This document shows positions 41,311 to 51,120 of a DNA stretch of 58,003 nucleotides, piece by piece (positions within the stretch are counted from its first letter, which is position 1; each line of letters opens with the position of its first letter). The notes beneath the pieces are model-generated. The model saw only the letters and a list, made by a program, of their open reading frames with translations. It had not been told where the DNA came from and did no database searches. Both the position numbers and the translations under genes were made by a program. Source of the stretch: Saccharopolyspora spinosa NRRL 18395 (GTDB lineage: Bacteria; Actinomycetota; Actinomycetes; Mycobacteriales; Pseudonocardiaceae); the NCBI RefSeq assembly GCF_000194155.1, contig NZ_GL877878.1:1996558-2054560 (forward strand), in the 5' to 3' direction.

Positions 41311-41529
41311 TCAGCCGTCCTCCTGGTCGTCGTCCTGCTGGTCACCGCCCTGCTGATCGTCGTCCTGCTGCTCCTGCTGCTGGTCGTCGCCGTCCTGCTG
41401 CTCCTGTTGCTGCTCCGGAGCGGGTGCCGAGTCGTTGCACCCCGCCGCCACCACCAGGGCGAACGCCGCGCCGGTCGCGGCGCCGAGGATCCGGAAGCCG
41501 CGCCTGGTACTGATCTTTGATCGGGTCAT
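41311..41529 (-). CDS. Small lipoprotein with an Asp/Gln-rich tail
   Basis: A 72-residue precursor. The signal MTRSKISTRRGFRILGAATG is Arg-rich and could be Tat-like; FALVVAAGC is the lipobox (AAGC). After NDSAPAPE the mature part is only Gln, Asp, Glu and Gly repeats (QQQEQQDGDD..), unstructured and very acidic. Codons CAG/GAC alternate, so slippage may vary its length. The surface role is unknown. Confidence 0.65.
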   Translation of the reverse strand: MTRSKISTRRGFRILGAATGAAFALVVAAGCNDSAPAPEQQQEQQDGDDQQQEQQDDDQQGGDQQDDDQEDG

Positions 41530-41680
41530 GCCGCGACGATAGGGACGAAACACGCAAAATGCACCCGTCTCGATCGAATTCCGCCGCAGGAGGAAGACGC
41601 ACCCCGCCGCAGCGGGAGGTCCGCGGGCCGCCAGATCCCGAGCATCACCGGTGAGTTCAGTCGAACCACCAGGAGTTTCC

Positions 41681-42640
41681 ATGCTCAAGCCGAGTCGGGC
41701 GGCCGTGATCGCGCCGACCCTGACCTTCCTCTCCGTCGAATCGCGGCACGTCCTGCCGCGCGGATTCGTCCTCTTCGAGCTCCCGGGCTGGGCGACACCA
41801 CTGGCCGCAGCGGTCGGCGTGGTCGGCACCGCCGTGCTGATGTCGCCGTTGCGACCTCGCCGCATGCTCATCATGATCAACGGCGCGGCCGTCCTGCTGC
41901 TGCTCTGGGCCACCGGCGGCATCCTGTTCGACTGTCGCGGGTGTCCGGCCTGATGGGCTTTCCCCTGGCTGGCCGATGTTCGCCACCCGCGCCTTCGCGT
42001 TGCTGAGCGCGATCCTGCTGTTCCAGGCGACAGTCCTGCGGGTCCGGGACAGTCCTGCGGGTCCGGGAGATCACCGGGCCTGCGAACGCTGCGGCGGGCC
42101 GGCCGGGCCGCCGGCGCGCTGGCTCGGATATCTCGGCCTCGTGTTCGCGCTGCCCTATCTGATGATCAAGACCAACTGGGCGCTGGGCGGCACCATCGGA
42201 CTGGACTACCCCGACCCGGCGCGGGACGGCTTCGCCAGCGGTTGGCTGGTCGTGCCCGCCGCGCTGATCGGCATCGTGCTGTAACTGGCCGTCGTCCACC
42301 GGTGCGGGCGGATCTGGCCGCGCTGGGTTCCCGGCCTGGCTGGCCGTCCGACGCCGCGCGGGCTGCTGCTCGCCGGCGGCTGGTTCGGCGCCGCGCTGCT
42401 TTTCATCCATGCATGGGGGCCCGGCCAGCTCGCCACGGTCCTCCCCAACCTGATCTCCGGCAGGTCGAACACGATCGCCGGGATGCGCTACTGGCCCGGC
42501 GCGCTGTTCTACGTGAGCTGGATGTGCTGGGAGCTGGTGCTCGGGTCGTCGGTCTACCTGTACCAGCGGGCGACGCGCCGCAAGCCGTGCGGAACCTGCG
42601 ATCGCGCGCCGGTTCCGCAGAGACGATGTGGCCATGCCGT
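41681..42640 (+). pseudogene. Decayed multi-pass membrane protein
   Basis: It opens with ATG 41681 and AGGAG but stops at 41951. Other frames then carry hydrophobic stretches: MFATRAFALLSAILLFQATV, RWLGYLGLVFALPYLMIKTN, and, after an in-frame TAA at 42282, RGLLLAGGWFGAALLFIHAW and ALFYVSWMCWELVLGSSVYL. Conserved-looking ACERCGGP sits between segments. It was probably one polytopic protein next to a two-component system. At least one shift and two stops break it. Confidence 0.6.
42030..42067 (+). repeat. Perfect 19-bp tandem duplication in the decayed gene
   Basis: ACAGTCCTGCGGGTCCGGG occurs twice head to tail. Since 19 is not a multiple of three, the event changes the frame and is a plausible inactivating mutation. 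Confidence 0.85.
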
Positions 42641-43741
42641 CCCGCCTGATCAGACCCTTCACCGCGCTCCACGTACCGGCGATGGGTGCACCTGATCCTC
42701 AGGGCCGCTGGCGTACCTGGCGGTGTCCGGGCTGGTGCTCGGGGCGCTGCTGGGCCCGGACATCGGGCTCGGCCTGCGGCCTGTCGCGGTCGGTCTCGCG
42801 CAAGGCGCGTTCGTCGTGCTCGCCGGGGTGGCCACCGGGTTGCTGCCGGCGACGCGGTCGCTGTCGGATGCCACGGCGGAATCCCTGCTCGGGCTGCCGG
42901 AATCCGGCGCCGCCGAGACCCGGCCGGATCGGTTGCGGACCGTCTGCTGGCTCGTCGTCCACCTCGCGCTCGGCTCCGGCATCGGCCTGCTGACGCTGAT
43001 CGTTCCGCCGTTCATCCTGCTGCTGCTCGCCGATCCGGCGCTGACGCTGCCGCCCGAGCTCGTCGGCATCTCGCCGTTCCGGGCTTTCGGCATCGGGCAT
43101 TGATGGGCGCCGCTGGTCGGCCTGGGCTTGATCGTCGCGGGTTTCCACCTGGTCGAGGGTGTCGGCGCGGTGTTGGCGCGGCTCGCCCGGACGCTGCTGG
43201 GACCGTCCGATCACGAGTGGTTACGGTGGCAGGTCGAGGCGTTGTCCGAGCGAAACCGGATCGCCGCCGAACTACACGACTCGGTCGGCCATGTGCTGAA
43301 TGTCGTTGCACTGCAAGCAAGTGCGGCGATTCGCGTGCTGGACGGCGATCCCGCATTCGCGCGGTAGGCGCTCGCCGCGATCGCGGTTTCGACCCATAAC
43401 GCGCTGGCCAACCTCGACCACGCGCTGGGCACCCTCCGTTCCTCCACTTCGGACGGATCGTCCCTGGCCGATCTCGACGACCTGATCCGCTCGACGGAGC
43501 TGGCCGGGCTCACGGCGCAGCTCGACCTCCGGGGCGCCCCGGGTTCGGTCCTGCCTAGGTGAGCCGCGAGGAATACCGCGTGGTGCACGAGGGCCTGACC
43601 AACGCCCTGCGCCACGCGGGCCGGGTGGCGGTCGCGGGTGCGGATCACCATCAGCCCGCGCGCGTTGGACCTGGACATGACCAATCCCCTGGACTCGGCG
43701 TCGGCTCGGGCTATAGAGCTGTTTTGGGCAGTGCTGGTTGA
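42635..43741 (+). pseudogene. Decayed NarL-type sensor histidine kinase
   Basis: Membrane part: AYLAVSGLVLGALLGPDIGL, AVGLAQGAFVVLAGVATGLL, IGLLTLIVPPFILLLLADPA. It stops at 43101, resumes with a HisKA_3 dimerisation domain (ERNRIAAELHDSVGHVLNVV, phospho-His in ELHDSVGH), is stopped again at 43366 and 43559, and ends in an HATPase N-box fragment (HEGLTNALRHAG). The ATP-binding G boxes are missing. Partner of the decayed regulator at 44043. Confidence 0.75.
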
Positions 43742-43886
43742 AGCGAACGGACCGTTCGCGCCACCTATCGAGGCGAACAGGCCGTTCGCTTCACACCAGC
43801 AACCCCGGGCCTACGTCAGGTGAATGAAGCGAACGGACCCTTCGGGCCGCCTACGGTGGTGAACAGGCCGTTCGCTTCACACCACT
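43741..43886. repeat. GCGAAC..GTTCGC palindromic elements between the decayed genes
   Basis: GCGAACGGACCGTTCGC (43743-43759) and GCGAACAGGCCGTTCGC (43773-43789) are palindromes with 6-bp arms. A related GCGAACGGACCC..GAACAGGCCGTTCGC pair follows at 43829-43875. The same element forms the tandem array at the right end of the window. Confidence 0.8.
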
Positions 43887-44042
43887 TGGCGAGGCAGAAC
43901 CACACCGCTCGGCGCTGGGGCAGCCACCGGAACCACCAAGCAGAGTGCCTGCGATCAGCACCGCAACGCACTCATGGTTACCGAGCAGCGAAAACGTCGA
44001 CTCTCGCGCCTCGTCGAGCGTGGGCGCAATAGGCTCGGTGGG

Positions 44043-44710
44043 GTCAGCGAATCCACGAGCGTGCTGGTCGTCGACGACGAGGCGTTGATCCGTTCCGGGC
44101 TGCGGACCCTCAGCGATACCGAACCCGACATGACCGTCGTCGGGGAGGCCCCGACGGCGCCGAGGTCGTCCCCCTGGTGCGCGGCTGCGGCCGGACGTCG
44201 TGCTGATGGACGTCCGGATGCCCGGCGTGGACGGCATCCAGGCCACCTCCGCGATCCTGGACTCGGTGCCCGAGCCGCCGCGCATCGTCGTGATCACCAC
44301 CGTCGAACACGACGACCACGTCTACGGCGCGCTGCGCGCCGGAGTCACCGGCTTCCTGCGGCCGGAGGAACTCGCCCAGGCCATCCGAATCGCGGCGCGT
44401 GGCGAATCGCTGCTGTTCCCGGTCGCGATCCGCCGGTTGGCCGCGCCGCACCGCGCCAGCCGACCGCAGGTCGAACTCACCGAGCGGGAAGCCGGCGTCC
44501 TCTGCCTGGTGGCGCGCGGGATGTCCAACAGCGAGATCGCCGCTGCGCTGTTCATCGGCGTGCAGACCGTCAAGACCCACGTCGGCAACGTGCTGGCCAA
44601 GCTCCAGGCCAGGGACCACCAGGCACCGCCAGGCACCGCCAGGGACCGCTCGCAGGCCGTCGTGTTCGCCCTACGAATCGGGCTTCATCAGCGTGTCCGA
44701 TTCCCGCTAG
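44043..44710 (+). pseudogene. Decayed NarL/FixJ-type response regulator
   Basis: Receiver start: SVLVVDDEALIRSGLRTLSD, DMTVVGEAP, then a frameshift near 44150, VVLMDVRMPGVDGIQATSAI (phospho-Asp), and LuxR HTH LTEREAGVLCLVARGMSNSE, IAAALFIGVQTVKTHVGNVL. A second shift near 44670 restores YESGFISVSDSR before TAG 44708. A short tandem repeat (CACCGCCAGG) lies between. It is the partner of the kinase remnant. Confidence 0.75.
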
Positions 44711-44743
44711 TAGGTGCCTCCGGGCGCTGGCACCATCGAAGGC

Positions 44744-46212
44744 ATGTTGGTGGGAACCGAGGAAGCGCTCCGGGCGGTCGCCTCGCGCGACGCGCGTTTC
44801 GACGGATGCTTCATCCACGCCGTGCGCACCACTGGCATCTACTGCCGCCCGTCGTGCCCGGCGCGCACGCCCAAACCGAACAACAGCCTCTTCTTCCCGA
44901 CCGCCGCCGCGGCGCAGGCCGCCGGGTTCCGCGCGTGCCGCCGGTGCCTGCCGGACGCCGTGCCGGGATCGCCGGAGTGGGACCTGCGCGCCGATCTCGC
45001 CGGTCGCGCCATGCGGCTGATCGCCGACGGGGTCGTGGACCGCTGCGGGGTGCGTGGGCTGGCCGACCAGCTCGGCTATTCGGAACGCCACCTGACCAGG
45101 GTGCTCACCGCCGAACTCGGTGCCGGGCCGCTCGCGCTGGCGCGGGCGCACCGGGCGCACTCGGCACGGATCCTTATCGAAACGACCGCGATCCCGTTCG
45201 GCGACGTCGCGTTCGCGGCCGGGTTCTCCAGCCTGCGCCAGTTCAACGAGACGCTGCGCGAGGTCTTCGGGGTGACCCCGACGGCGATCCGCAGCCGCGC
45301 GCAGCGCAGCGCCAAGGTTCCCGGCGGCAGCGCCGGGGCCGTCCAGCTCCGCCTGCCGTTCCGGACTCCCTGCGATGTGGCCTGTGTACTGCGGTTCCTC
45401 GGCGAGCGGGCGCTGGCCGGGCTCGAAGACGCCGGATCTGACCACTACACGCGCGCCCTTCGCCTGCCGTACGGCACCGGGATCGCCACGCTCCGCCCGC
45501 ACGAGAAGTACGTTGCCTGCACGCTGCGGCTCACCGACCTGCGGGATCTCGGTAGCGCGGTGTCGCGGCTGCGCCGCCTGCTCGACCTCGATGCCGATCC
45601 GGTCGCGATCAGCGAGGCGCTCGGCGCTGACCCGGCGCTGCGGTCGGCGGTCGCGCAAACGCCCGGGGTGCGGGTGCCCGGCAGCGTCGATGGCGCGGAG
45701 ATCCTGATCCGCGCCGTGATAGGCCAGCAGATCTCGGTGGCCGCAGCCCGCAAGACGACCGAACGGCTCGTTACCGCGCTGGGCGACCCGCTGGCCCACC
45801 CAGACGCTGCGGTGACCACGCTCTTCCCCTTGCGGAGCGAGCGCAGGAGGCCCTGCCGGGGCCGCGTCGGCGGGTGGAAACCGTGCGCGCGGTTGCAGAA
45901 GCCGTTGCCGGTGGACGCCTGGCGCTGCACACCGGGAGGGACGAAACCGAACTGCGGCAGGACCTGGAGAGCATCAGCGGCATCGGCCCGTGGACGTCGA
46001 GTTACGTCGCCATGCGGGTGCTGGGTGCGCCGGACGTGCTGCTGACCGGTGATCTCGCGTTGCGGCGCGGCGCCGGGATGCTCGGGCTGTCCGAAGACCC
46101 GGCCAAGATCCAGGCGCACGCGCGGCGCTGGAGCCCGTGGCGCTCCTACGCCGGGGTGCTGCTGTGGGAAGCAGCCGTCAGCGGCACGCCGCGACTGCAG
46201 CTCGCTTCGTGA
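44744..46212 (+). pseudogene. Ada-AlkA DNA repair protein gene with one frameshift
   Basis: Three domains are visible. Ada metal-binding domain (DARFDGCFIHAVRTTGIYCR, SCPARTPKPNNSLFF, FRACRRCLPDA; four Cys). AraC-like HTH (GVRGLADQLGYSERHLTRVL, VAFAAGFSSLRQFNETLREV). AlkA N-terminal and helix-hairpin-helix glycosylase (LRLPYGTGIATLRPHEKYVA, AEILIRAVIGQQISVAAARK). Near 45828 one base shifts the frame; the remainder (LAERAQEALPGPRRRVETVR, ISGIGPWTSSYVAMRVLGAP with HhH and catalytic Asp region) continues to TGA 46210. It resembles M. tuberculosis AlkA. Repair of alkylated DNA would be lost unless the shift is a sequence error. Confidence 0.8.
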
Positions 46213-46284
46213 TCCTCCCCGTCACAACGATCTCCATGTGACGCGCTGAAGCGATCCACGGGCGCGAACATCCACTGTGGATCG

Positions 46285-49236
46285 TCAGGTTCGGATTTCG
46301 AGGGTGGAACCGTCGCGGGACTTGCGGACGCGGAGGCGGACCGAGATCCGTTGGCGCATCTCCTCCACGTGGGAGACGAGGCCGACGACCCGGCCGCCCG
46401 CGCGCAGGTCGTCGAGGGTGTCCATCACGAGGTCGAGGGTGTCGGCGTCGAGCGTTCCGAAGCCCTCGTCGATGAACAGCGTGTCCAGCAGCGCGCCGCC
46501 GGTCTCGGCGGCCACGACATCGGCCAGTCCGAGAGCCAGCGAAAGCGAAGCGAGGAACGACTCGCCGCCGGAGAGCGTCTTGGCGGGGCGAAGCTTGCCG
46601 GAGTAGTCGTCGAGCACGTCCAACCCGAGGCCACCGCGCGTGCCCCGCGCCCCGGCCGCGTCGGAATGCACGAACGAGTACCGCCCGCCGCTCATCCGCT
46701 GCAGCCGCCGAGTTGCCGCGATCGCGACCTCCTCCAACCGAGCAGCCAGCACGTACGCGCGCAACGACATCTTCCGCGCGTTCTGCCCGCGCCCGTTGAC
46801 GACGTCCGCCAACGCCTCCAGTTCGGCGTGCTCCGCCAACGCCGGCCCGAGCTCCGCCCACGCTGCGCGCAGCCGCTCCGCGAGCTGCGCGATGTCGCGC
46901 TGCCGCTGCTCGGCGCGATGCGCCAGCGCAGCTGTGCGCTCCGCCGCTTCGCGCGCGACGACTGCCGCCTCGGTGGCCTCTTCGAGGCCGACCTCTGCGT
47001 CGGCGTCCACGCCGAACAGCTCCGCGCTGGCCAGCGCTGCGCGCGCGCCTGCGGCGCGTTCTTCGACCTCGGCGAGCGCCTCGGTGAGCTGCGTGAGCCG
47101 TTCCTCGCTTCGCTTGGCGGCGAGCGACGCGGCCACGTCGTCGAAGCCTGCCGTGGTGGCGGCTTCGGACAGGGCGGTTTCGTGTTCGGCGAGGCGCTTT
47201 TCGGCGTCGTCCCGGGTTGTCCGGGCGGCGGCGAGTTGTTCGAGGCGAGCTGCGGTGTCGAGCAGGTGCTTCCGGCGATCGGCGATGCTCGGGAACTCGG
47301 CCCGTCCGTCGCGGAGCCGCGCCTCGCGTTCGTCCACTGTGGTCACGATGGTGGCGTGTTCGCTGCGGGTCGCCGCGATTCGGGTGCGAACCTCGGACAC
47401 CTGCTCGCCTAGGCGGTCGGTGGATTCTTCGAGTTCGGCGAGCTGTTTGGTGCGTTGCGGCAGCTGTGCTGCGGTGTTCTGAAGCGCGTCGCGTTCGGCC
47501 TTGAGTTCGGCGAGCTCGGCGGCGAGGTCTGCCTCGGTGTGTTCGCCCAGTCGTTCCGCCAGGTTCTCGACGTGCTGCTGGGCTCGTTGCGCGTCCGCGG
47601 CGGCCTTTTCGCGACGGGTTGCCGCGCGCTGCTCGGCGGTTTGGGCGCTGTCCTCGTCCTCGGCGCGCACCGGGTCGTCGATCGGTTTGCCGGGCTCGGG
47701 GTGTTCCGCCGAGCCACAGACCGGGCACGGCTGGCCGGGCGAGAGCCGGGCCGCGAGTTCCGCTGCCATCCCGGCGAGCCTGCGGGCGCGGAGGTCTTGC
47801 AGCAGGTCGCGGGCTTGCTGGTGGGCATCGATCGCCTGTTGTGCTCGGGCTGTCGCCGCCGCGAGTTCCTTCTGGGCATCGGGGAGTTCCCGTGCGGTCC
47901 GCAGCAGCGCCGCCACCTCGGTGCCGCGTGCTTGCACGGTTTCCAACCGCAGCTCAGCGTGTTTCGACTCGTCGACCTGCTGCCGCGCGGTGCCGATGCG
48001 GTCGGGCAACGTGGCCTGTTGCCCGACGAGCTCCGCTTCCAGGCCCTCGTCCGCGGAAATCCGCTCGGCGAGCGACGTCAGCTTCTTCCGGTCGGTTTCC
48101 TGTTGCTGAGCCTCGGGAATCAGGCGCGCGAGGCCGCCTGCTTCTTCCCGCTTGGCACCTGCGAGCGAACGAAGTTCGGTCAGCGGCGTCTCGGTGTCCA
48201 ACTCGCAGGCAGCTGCTGCGGCGACGACCTCGGCTCGTGCTTTGTCGCGTTCTTGCTCCGCCCGCAATGCGGCGCTGCTGGCAGCGAGCACCGGAACCGC
48301 GCGTTGCGCGGCTTCCCTTTCCGCCCGCCAGGTGTCGTGCTGGTCCTGCTGTTCGCCGATCTCGGCGAGGGTCGCGTTGGCCTGCCGGACGCGGCGGACC
48401 TTCTGGGCCAGGTCACGGCGCCCGGTCAGCTTCGTCTCGGCGGCCTCCCGCTCGCGCCGCAGGCGGGAGTGCTCGGCCTGCGCGTCCTCCATCTCGCGGA
48501 CGGACCGCTTTTCGACGTCCTCTAACCAGTTCCGCTCGTCCGCGCCGGCTTCCGGCTCGGTGCCCGCGACCTGCGAAACGCGCGCGAGCAGCTCGCGGAC
48601 CTGCAGGGTCTGCTCCTCGACGTCCCGGCCGCGCTCGCGACGGCGGTCGACGAACCAGCGCTCGACCTCGCCGAACCGCTGGGTGCCGAACAGCTTCTCC
48701 AGTAGCTTCTCGCGTTCCGCGGTGTCCGAACGCAGGAATTTGGCGAACTCGCCCTGCGGCAGCATCACGACCTGGAAGAACTGGTCGACGGTCATGCCCA
48801 GCAGGCGTTGCACCGTGCGGCCGACCTCGTCGATGCGCGTCAGGCCTTCCGGCGGCTGCTCGGTGGGCGCGCCATCGACCCAGGTCAGCGAGGCCTTCGC
48901 CTGCTGCGTGGTGTAGCCGTCGCCGCGCTTCTTCGGCCGCTGGTAATCGGGGCTGCGCTCCAACCGGAGCCGCTGCCCCTGCACCGTCAGCTCCAGCACG
49001 ACCTTGGTGACGGTGTCGGGCTCGGCCGTGTCGCAGCGCAGCCGCTTGACCTCGCCGCGAGCGCCGGGGACCGTGCCGTAGAGGGCGAAGGCGACCGCGT
49101 CCAGCAGTGTTGTCTTGCCCGCGCCTGTGTCGCCGTGCAGCAGGAAGAGGCCGTCGGCGCCGAGCCGGTCGAAGTCCACCCGCTGGTGGTCGCGGTACGG
49201 ACCGAACGCGGTGACTTCCAGGCTGTGCAGCCTCAT
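46285..49236 (-). CDS. sbcC: Exonuclease subunit SbcC
   Basis: A 983-residue SMC-like ATPase. Walker A is LHGDTGAGKTTLLDAVAFAL (Lys41). Two long coiled coils flank the zinc hook CPVCGSAEHPEPGKP near residue 505. ABC signature LSGGESFLASLSLALGLADV, Walker B TLFIDEGFGTLDADTLDLVM, and a C-terminal LVSHVEEMRQRI (H-loop). With SbcD it forms a nuclease that opens hairpins and trims DNA ends. Its ATG overlaps the sbcD stop codon (ATGA), so the longer upstream open frame over sbcD is not used. Confidence 0.95.
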   Translation of the reverse strand: MRLHSLEVTAFGPYRDHQRVDFDRLGADGLFLLHGDTGAGKTTLLDAVAFALYGTVPGARGEVKRLRCDTAEPDTVTKVVLELTVQGQRLRLERSPDYQRPKKRGDGYTTQQAKASLTWVDGAPTEQPPEGLTRIDEVGRTVQRLLGMTVDQFFQVVMLPQGEFAKFLRSDTAEREKLLEKLFGTQRFGEVERWFVDRRRERGRDVEEQTLQVRELLARVSQVAGTEPEAGADERNWLEDVEKRSVREMEDAQAEHSRLRREREAAETKLTGRRDLAQKVRRVRQANATLAEIGEQQDQHDTWRAEREAAQRAVPVLAASSAALRAEQERDKARAEVVAAAAACELDTETPLTELRSLAGAKREEAGGLARLIPEAQQQETDRKKLTSLAERISADEGLEAELVGQQATLPDRIGTARQQVDESKHAELRLETVQARGTEVAALLRTARELPDAQKELAAATARAQQAIDAHQQARDLLQDLRARRLAGMAAELAARLSPGQPCPVCGSAEHPEPGKPIDDPVRAEDEDSAQTAEQRAATRREKAAADAQRAQQHVENLAERLGEHTEADLAAELAELKAERDALQNTAAQLPQRTKQLAELEESTDRLGEQVSEVRTRIAATRSEHATIVTTVDEREARLRDGRAEFPSIADRRKHLLDTAARLEQLAAARTTRDDAEKRLAEHETALSEAATTAGFDDVAASLAAKRSEERLTQLTEALAEVEERAAGARAALASAELFGVDADAEVGLEEATEAAVVAREAAERTAALAHRAEQRQRDIAQLAERLRAAWAELGPALAEHAELEALADVVNGRGQNARKMSLRAYVLAARLEEVAIAATRRLQRMSGGRYSFVHSDAAGARGTRGGLGLDVLDDYSGKLRPAKTLSGGESFLASLSLALGLADVVAAETGGALLDTLFIDEGFGTLDADTLDLVMDTLDDLRAGGRVVGLVSHVEEMRQRISVRLRVRKSRDGSTLEIRT

Positions 49237-50417
49237 TTCGCGCCCTCCGCCGCGGCTACGGCGCGCAGCGCCTCGTCGAGCAGCGCGCGTTCGGATTCGT
49301 TGGGTTCCGCGCCCCGGCAGTCGGCGACGAACCGGGCGGCCAGGTCGTGATCGTCGCGGCCGCGCACGATCTCGGCGTAGCGCAGCGGCGCCGTCGCGCG
49401 ACCGGTCGCGGGCTTCCACTCCAGGTGCACCGCGTGCGGGAAGCGCTGTTGCAGCCGCCGCATCGCCTCCAGCGGGCGCACCTCGTCGGTGAGGGTTGCC
49501 GAGACGTAGCACTCCTCCAGCTCGGTGTGCTCCGGCTCGTTGAGCAGGTCGTCCAGCAGCCCCTGGACCGTCGCCAGCCGCCGGGGCACCGGCAGCTCGC
49601 GCCGTTCGACACCGGCCAGGCCGTCGGCGTCCAGTTCGACCAGCCACACCGACTTGCGGTGCACCGCTTCGGAGAACGAGTAAGCCAACGGGCTGCCGGA
49701 ATAGCGCAGGTGCTCGGCAAGTCGCTGCGGGCCATGCAGGTGGCCCAACGCGACGTAGTCGACGCCGTCGAACACCGAGCCCGGCACCTGCTCGACGCCG
49801 CCGACCGCGATGGTCCGCTCCGAATCGCTGCTGTCGCCTCCGGTGACGAAGGCGTGCGCCAGCACCACCGAACGAGTCCCTCGTGGACGTTCGGCCAGTT
49901 CGGCGCGCACGCGGTTCATCGCCTCGGTGAGCACCGCCGTGTGGCCGCGCGATTCGATCTCGGCGCTGGCCCCGGGCACGTCGGCGCTGGCCTGCAGGAC
50001 GTGCCGAGCCGGGTCCGGTTCGAGGTACGGGATGCCGTAGAAGGCGACCGGGCCGTGCCGGTCGTCGATCACCACCGGCTCGTGCAGCCGCGCGATCTGG
50101 GTGCGCAGGTGCAGTCCGCCGGCCGCGGCGAATTCGGCGAAAGCACCGACGCGGGCAGCGGAATCGTGGTTGCCCGAGGTAACCACCAGCTGGGCGCCCG
50201 CCTCGCGGATCCGGCCGAGCACCCGCACGCAGGTCTGCACCGCCTCGCCCGAGGGCACCGCGCGGTCGTAGAGATCGCCGGCGATCACCACGACGTCGAC
50301 GTGCTCCTCGACGACCAGGTCGGCCAGCCCACCCAGGACCGCTTCCTGATCTCCGAGCAGGTCCCGGCCGTGGAACGTCCGCCCCACGTGCCAGTCGGAG
50401 GTGTGCAGCATTCGCAT
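49233..50417 (-). CDS. sbcD: Exonuclease subunit SbcD
   Basis: A 394-residue Mre11-type nuclease with phosphoesterase motifs HTSDWHVGRTFHGRDLLGDQ (I), VVIAGDLYDRAVP (II), LVVTSGNHDSAARVG (III), LAHAFVTGGD, and VALGHLHGP (V) for two manganese ions. The C-terminal capping domain is LYAEIV-type alpha/beta with an Ala/Arg-rich tail. MRMLHTSDWH at ATG 50417 is the standard start. It is the first gene of the sbcDC operon. Confidence 0.95.
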   Translation of the reverse strand: MRMLHTSDWHVGRTFHGRDLLGDQEAVLGGLADLVVEEHVDVVVIAGDLYDRAVPSGEAVQTCVRVLGRIREAGAQLVVTSGNHDSAARVGAFAEFAAAGGLHLRTQIARLHEPVVIDDRHGPVAFYGIPYLEPDPARHVLQASADVPGASAEIESRGHTAVLTEAMNRVRAELAERPRGTRSVVLAHAFVTGGDSSDSERTIAVGGVEQVPGSVFDGVDYVALGHLHGPQRLAEHLRYSGSPLAYSFSEAVHRKSVWLVELDADGLAGVERRELPVPRRLATVQGLLDDLLNEPEHTELEECYVSATLTDEVRPLEAMRRLQQRFPHAVHLEWKPATGRATAPLRYAEIVRGRDDHDLAARFVADCRGAEPNESERALLDEALRAVAAAEGAK

Positions 50418-50759
50418 GGGCCCAAAGCTATCGACGCCCCCACCGGACATCGCGGACCGCTTCGGCGTGTCGCCACAGGAGCCCGTTTCCGCAGGTCGTC
50501 GCCCGCGACCGCGTTGGACTGCCGCAACAATCCAACGCACCCAAACCCCCTGACGAGCAGAAACACCCAAACTAGCCGCAATTGCCATTAAATCGAATGT
50601 CCAATTTGAATGAGGGTTTTCATCCTGATCTTGACTGGTCAGGGGGTGTAGACGCGGGTGGCGTGGCGTGGGCGGGCTGGTCAGGGCCCTGATCATCTTT
50701 CTTGATCAGCTGGCAGTGGCCGGAATCGCGGAGAAGGGTATGACGATGATCACAAGCGG
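50418..50759. other. Intergenic region upstream of sbcD
   Basis: About 340 bp with no gene. GTTTCCGCAGGTCGTCGCCC near 50487 resembles a stretch upstream of the oxidase (27440). ATTTGAAT and ATTAAATCGAAT around 50586-50612 form an AT-rich dip with weak TTTC/GAAA symmetry. The sbcDC promoter should lie here, but no boxes stand out. Confidence 0.4.
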
Positions 50760-51030
50760 GTGATCGCAACGAGAATGCCCCGGCGGGCTGGGGAGCAAAC
50801 GACACGGCCTGCTGTTGTTGGCCTTGACCGACGCCAGGGCAACCTGCTGTGGATCTCCGCGGCCACCCCGGCAGGGCATCGGGAATCACCAAACCGCCCG
50901 CCGCAACGCACCCACCACCAAACTCCGCGACCACGGCCTCGGCGCCGCCACCCCCACTACCAGCACAAACACGATGAAAACCGCAATGGAAATCGCGGTC
51001 CAACCTGGTGGATCGGACGGATCCGGCATC
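50760..51030 (+). pseudogene. Remnant of an IS5/IS427-type DDE transposase
   Basis: The frame contains VVGLDRRQGNLLWISAATP, matching the 'TDRxGNLLWIS-PAxPG' catalytic-core region of DDE_Tnp_4 transposases. A second frame gives TKLRDHGLGA, which usually follows. Both ends are missing and the frame is broken, so it is a dead remnant between sbcD and rmuC. Confidence 0.5.
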
Positions 51031-51120
51031 CGGCGCCGCGTTTGCGGCGTGGCTGTGCGTGATGTTGTCGGGTGCGTCGGCCATCATTTGAGCTGCCACG
51101 GCCACTACCGGACGGAGCTC

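Noticed and set aside
41281..41529. Asp/Gln-rich tail as a frameshift artefact
   Set aside because: The signal peptide and lipobox are in frame with it, and short acidic lipoproteins of this kind are plausible.
49237..49647. N-terminal extension of SbcC
   Set aside because: It overlaps sbcD in another frame; the ATG overlapping the sbcD stop gives the canonical MRLHSLEV start.
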